A DNA stretch of 16,279 nt from assembly GCA_966186435.1 (NCBI GenBank), contig CBIFWW010000075.1:1-16279 (forward strand), in the 5' to 3' direction. Origin of the DNA: CBIFWW01 sp966186435 (lineage in GTDB: Bacteria; Pseudomonadota; Gammaproteobacteria; Enterobacterales; Enterobacteriaceae). Made by a program: the position numbers and the translations under genes. The notes beneath the pieces are model-generated. The model made no database searches, was not told the DNA's origin, and was given only the letters and a program-made list of their open reading frames with translations. Shown here piece after piece: positions 14,245 through 16,279 of the stretch (the first letter of the stretch is position 1; each line of letters opens with the position of its first letter).

Positions 14245-14517
14245 CTATTTGATGTAAGAATCCAGCACTTTCAATACTACCTCTAAGTCATCTTCACGCT
14301 TCACTTCATCGGATTCATGGACAATATGTTCAGTCAGATGGCCTTTAATTACCTCTTTCATCATCCCATTAACCGCACCCCGGATGGCTGCGATTTGCTG
14401 TAAAACAGCAGCGCATTCATGGGGTTCATCGAGCATTTTTTTCAAGGCACTGACTTGCCCCTGAATCTTACTGGCCCTGGCCTGAAGCTTTTGTTTATCC
14501 CGGATGGTATGCGACAC
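14245..14517 (-). CDS. rcnR: RcnR, nickel/cobalt-responsive repressor
   Basis: 90 aa, nearly the sequence of E. coli RcnR as I know it (CsoR/RcnR family, all-helical tetramer). The known metal ligands are present: H3 next to the N-terminus, C35 (in PHECAAV), H60 and H64. Without Ni or Co it represses rcnA; metal binding releases it. The start codon is GTG at 14517 with GGAG (14529-14526) 8 nt away. It is divergent from rcnA, with both operators between the two genes. A TATACT hexamer (minus strand, 14554-14549) could be its own -10. Confidence 0.95.
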   Translation of the reverse strand: MSHTIRDKQKLQARASKIQGQVSALKKMLDEPHECAAVLQQIAAIRGAVNGMMKEVIKGHLTEHIVHESDEVKREDDLEVVLKVLDSYIK

Positions 14518-14566
14518 AGTAACTACTCCACTGAATGAATCTGCCTTCAGTATAAAGTTAAAGATC

Positions 14567-14581
14567 TACTGGGGGGTAGCA
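14567..14581. promoter_or_regulatory. RcnR operator 1, TACT-G6-N-AGCA (one mismatch)
   Basis: TACT, six Gs, one spacer base and AGCA. The known RcnR consensus is TACT-G6-N-AGTA, so the last half has one change. It lies exactly 20 bp upstream of the second, perfect site, that is two helical turns. Confidence 0.85.
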
Positions 14582-14586
14582 TTTGA

Positions 14587-14601
14587 TACTGGGGGGGAGT
14601 A
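14587..14601. promoter_or_regulatory. RcnR operator 2, perfect TACT-G6-N-AGTA
   Basis: Exact match to the RcnR operator consensus 39 bp upstream of the rcnA ATG. The run here is seven Gs, the last being the free N position. Together with site 1 it explains metal-controlled expression of rcnA and probably rcnR. Confidence 0.92.
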
Positions 14602-14639
14602 GAATTGCCCCACACTTATTACCATTAAGAATCATTCTC

Positions 14640-15545
14640 ATGAACGAATTTTCCGCCTTGCTTCAACAGGGTAATGCCTGGTTCTTCATACCCAGCGCCA
14701 TCTTATTGGGTGCTTTACATGGCTTAGAACCTGGGCACTCTAAAACGATGATGGCTGCATTTATCATTGCGATAAAAGGCACGGTGCGTCAGGCGGTTAT
14801 GCTCGGACTGGCGGCTACGGTATCCCACACTGCTATTGTGTGGCTGATTGCGTTTGGCGGGATGTATGTCAGCAACAAATTCACGGCAGAGTCTGCCGAA
14901 CCCTGGTTGCAGCTGATCTCCGCTTTTATCATTCTCGCCACGGCCCTGTGGATGTTTTGGCGTACATGGAGAGGGGAAAAGAACTGGCTGGAGAGGATGA
15001 ATGATCACGGTCACTCTCACCATGACCATGACCATGACCATGACCATCATCACGACCACGACCACGACCACGACCATCATTACCCCCATGATGAATCCCG
15101 AGAAATTAATTGTCATGAACATCATCACCATGAAACCGATGGGCTAGAAAAAGGCACCAAAGAGTATCAGGATGCCCATGAACTGGCTCATGCCAATGAT
15201 ATCAAACGCCGTTTTGATGGAAAGGACGTCACCAATTGGCAAATCCTGTTATTCGGCCTCACAGGCGGCCTGATACCTTGCCCGGCGGCAATCACGATAT
15301 TACTTATCTGCATTCAACTTAAAGCGTTGACCCTCGGCGCGACGCTGGTTGTATGTTTCAGCATTGGCCTGGCGTTAACTCTGGTGACTGTTGGGGTAGG
15401 TGCGGCCATCAGTGTGCGTCAGGTTGCCAAACGCTGGAGTGGGTTCAACACTTTTGCCAAAAAAGCGCCTTATTTTTCCAGTGTGCTGATTGGCTTTATC
15501 GGTATCTATATGGGTATCCATGGCTACCTGGCTATTACCGAGTAA
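14640..15545 (+). CDS. rcnA: RcnA, nickel/cobalt efflux transporter
   Basis: 301 aa from ATG 14640. The frame is open to 14583, but that part overlaps the operators, and the MNEFSALLQQGNAWFF start fits E. coli RcnA. About six membrane helices surround a cytoplasmic histidine-rich loop (about 123-164) that contains HDHDHDHDHH twice and HEHHHHE. Conserved NiCoT/RcnA-type motifs are LGALHGLEPGHSKTMMAAF (23-41) and GLTGGLIPCPAAITILL (206-222). It exports Ni(II) and Co(II) from the cytoplasm. It is longer than the E. coli protein mainly because of the His/Asp loop. No rcnB follows. It ends before a hairpin terminator facing the convergent DUF6404-like gene. Confidence 0.95.
   Translation: MNEFSALLQQGNAWFFIPSAILLGALHGLEPGHSKTMMAAFIIAIKGTVRQAVMLGLAATVSHTAIVWLIAFGGMYVSNKFTAESAEPWLQLISAFIILATALWMFWRTWRGEKNWLERMNDHGHSHHDHDHDHDHHHDHDHDHDHHYPHDESREINCHEHHHHETDGLEKGTKEYQDAHELAHANDIKRRFDGKDVTNWQILLFGLTGGLIPCPAAITILLICIQLKALTLGATLVVCFSIGLALTLVTVGVGAAISVRQVAKRWSGFNTFAKKAPYFSSVLIGFIGIYMGIHGYLAITE
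15021..15080 (+). repeat. Tandem 30-bp duplication in the rcnA His-rich loop
   Basis: Unit 1 (15021-15050) is four CATGAC plus CATCAT; unit 2 (15051-15080) is four CACGAC plus CATCAT. Both encode HDHDHDHDHH. The units differ only by four synonymous T-to-C changes, all at the third base of the His codons inside the hexamers. Confidence 0.95.
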
Positions 15546-15561
15546 GGGCTGAACATTATGA

Positions 15562-15597
15562 AAACAGCCAGATGACAGGATTGTCATCTGGCTAACC
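15562..15597. terminator. Convergent terminator between rcnA and the DUF6404-like gene
   Basis: AGCCAGATGACA (15566-15577) and TGTCATCTGGCT (15582-15593) make a perfect 12-bp stem with a GGAT loop. The plus-strand tail (AACCTCTT) is poor in T, and the minus-strand tail is TGTTTTC, so it is strongest for leftward transcripts and probably works for both. Confidence 0.8.
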
Positions 15598-15619
15598 TCT
15601 TTCTGTAGAATTCAGAAAT

Positions 15620-15967
15620 TTACAGGTTCTTCCAGTCAGGCAGATTATTGGCCTTTTTACGCCATCGGTGAAACGCTGCCATCATTACGCCATAGAGAAT
15701 CCCACAAGAAAGACTCCTTAATATCGCCCAAGAAGGTTGAGCGCCCATTTCTTTCCATATGAATAACCACATAGCGAGGCCCCATAAAGGACCGAATACG
15801 AATCCCATAATTAATGTAATTTGCCAAAAGGAAGCAAAAGGTAATGGCGGAATTTTTAGTCCTAACTTCCATAACCCACGTAATAGAGGAGGGGCATAGT
15901 TGCTGCGCCACATCTTTTTGCTATCCATAATGGCAAAAGCACGTTCCTTTTTTCGCTCAAAACACAT
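15620..15967 (-). CDS. DUF6404-like small membrane protein
   Basis: 115 aa from ATG 15967. A GTG at 15988 would extend the frame by seven residues, but AGGGAG (about 15979-15974) lies between the two, exactly where the ribosome binding site of the ATG should be. The N-terminus is charged and conserved-looking (FERKKERAFAIMDSKKMWRS, 3-22), followed by YAPPLLRGLWKLGLKIPP and two hydrophobic segments at about 46-72 and 80-99, with a basic C-terminus (RWRKKANNL). The layout and the MWRSNYAPPLLR stretch match the uncharacterised DUF6404 family as I recall it. Function is unknown. It converges on rcnA and seems unrelated to nickel export. Confidence 0.75.
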   Translation of the reverse strand: MCFERKKERAFAIMDSKKMWRSNYAPPLLRGLWKLGLKIPPLPFASFWQITLIMGFVFGPLWGLAMWLFIWKEMGAQPSWAILRSLSCGILYGVMMAAFHRWRKKANNLPDWKNL

Positions 15968-16025
15968 CTTATTCTCCCTAAATGACACTTTAACTGTTTA
16001 CGGGATCTGTATTGTGATTGCCTGC

Positions 16026-16039
16026 ATTCATATATGAAT
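16026..16039. promoter_or_regulatory. Perfect 14-bp palindrome ATTCATATATGAAT
   Basis: It lies 59-72 bp upstream of the DUF6404-like ATG on its promoter side. It could be an operator. AT-rich palindromes of this length can occur by chance, and no regulator is suggested by the sequence. Confidence 0.35.
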
Positions 16040-16125
16040 TGTGCTAACTGACAGACATCTTAACTTAGCCCAAGGCTAAGCCCAAGGCGGACATGAGTAC
16101 GCATAATTTGCGACACGTTGGGTTG

Positions 16126-16158
16126 AAAAGGCCGCTGCTAAGAGCTCTTGCAGCGGCC
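16126..16158 (-). terminator. Leftward-facing strong hairpin terminator
   Basis: GGCCGCTGC (16130-16138) and GCAGCGGCC (16150-16158) form a perfect 9-bp GC-rich stem, and the loop itself contains the palindrome AAGAGCTCTT. Read on the minus strand the stem is followed by TTTTC. The transcript it ends must start to the right, near or beyond the window edge. Confidence 0.65.
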
Positions 16159-16180
16159 CTTAAAACTTAACGTCGTACCT

Positions 16181-16209
16181 GGTAGAGCGATGTAATTTAT
16201 CGTTCTATC
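16181..16209. other. 11-bp stem-loop upstream of the leftward terminator
   Basis: GGTAGAGCGAT (16181-16191) pairs with ATCGTTCTATC (16199-16209), including two G-T pairs on the plus strand, around a 7-nt loop. It sits 23 bp from the terminator hairpin, so on the minus strand the two stems could belong to one small structured RNA. Confidence 0.4.
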
Positions 16210-16279
16210 AAAAAACTCTTATAAACTACGTTCTCTCTGCGAAGCTCGTCGTATAAGTTACATTAATACACTATGATTT

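Larger units (their letters stand above)
15968..16279. other. 312-bp gene-free end of window, rich in stem-loops
   Basis: No coding frame could be supported. The stretch holds a perfect 14-bp palindrome (16026-16039), a short hairpin CTTAGCC/GGCTAAG (16064-16080), a strong leftward-facing terminator (16126-16158) and an 11-bp stem-loop (16181-16209). The promoter of the DUF6404-like gene should lie at the left end. The density of structure suggests an RNA gene or the 3' end of a leftward transcript that begins beyond the window. Confidence 0.5.

Noticed and set aside
15021..15080. Regular repeats that might suggest a CRISPR array
   Set aside because: The repeats are contiguous hexamers in frame inside rcnA with no spacers.
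14724..15131. 135-codon minus-strand frame with long Val/Met runs
   Set aside because: The Val/Met runs are just the reverse reading of the His-Asp hexamer repeats of rcnA.
1..16279. Insertion sequences, integrase or attachment sites marking a genomic island around ter
   Set aside because: No transposase, integrase, tRNA end or flanking direct repeats were seen. Any island borders must lie outside the window.

Overview
This looks like a chromosomal segment of a Gram-negative enterobacterium. The RcnR and RcnA proteins, TerZABCDE and TerW all read very close to the enterobacterial versions as I remember them. Base composition is moderate with AT-rich intergenic DNA, and Shine-Dalgarno sequences are good throughout. 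A Yersinia-like or other Yersiniaceae host is my best guess, but only a database search could settle it.

The first 3.7 kb is a loose set of small stress- or envelope-type genes on the plus strand. They are a zinc-ribbon/metallo-beta-lactamase-fold protein, two tiny proteins with strong ribosome binding sites (34 and 40 aa) closed by a textbook terminator, and a 76-aa protein resembling the YmgB/AriR biofilm regulators. A four-helix membrane protein is then followed by a 24-aa hydrophobic peptide and a terminator.

The core of the window (3.68-14.2 kb) is a divergent tellurite-resistance (ter) locus. Leftward from about 9.3 kb runs a tightly packed cluster: ATP-grasp ligase, phosphoribosyltransferase with a TRSP domain, HAD phosphatase, phosphoribosyltransferase with a PELOTA-type domain, and CitE-like lyase. 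The regulator terW follows in the same direction. Rightward from 9.6 kb runs terZ-terA-terB-terC-terD-terE, ended by a GNRA-loop terminator. The shared 322-bp promoter region carries two near-identical short palindromes, one next to each of two candidate promoters. This suggests co-regulation, with TerW as the obvious candidate. The biosynthetic genes are the set predicted from comparative genomics to make a nucleoside-like metabolite for the Ter stress response; its product is, to my knowledge, unknown. No terF or terX/terY genes are present here.

Downstream (14.2-15.6 kb) is the divergent nickel/cobalt efflux pair rcnR-rcnA with two tandem RcnR-type operators. The histidine loop of RcnA contains a tandem 30-bp duplication. 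A convergent DUF6404-like small membrane protein follows. The last 300 bp is gene-free but rich in stem-loops, including a likely minus-strand terminator for something that starts to the right, possibly a small RNA.
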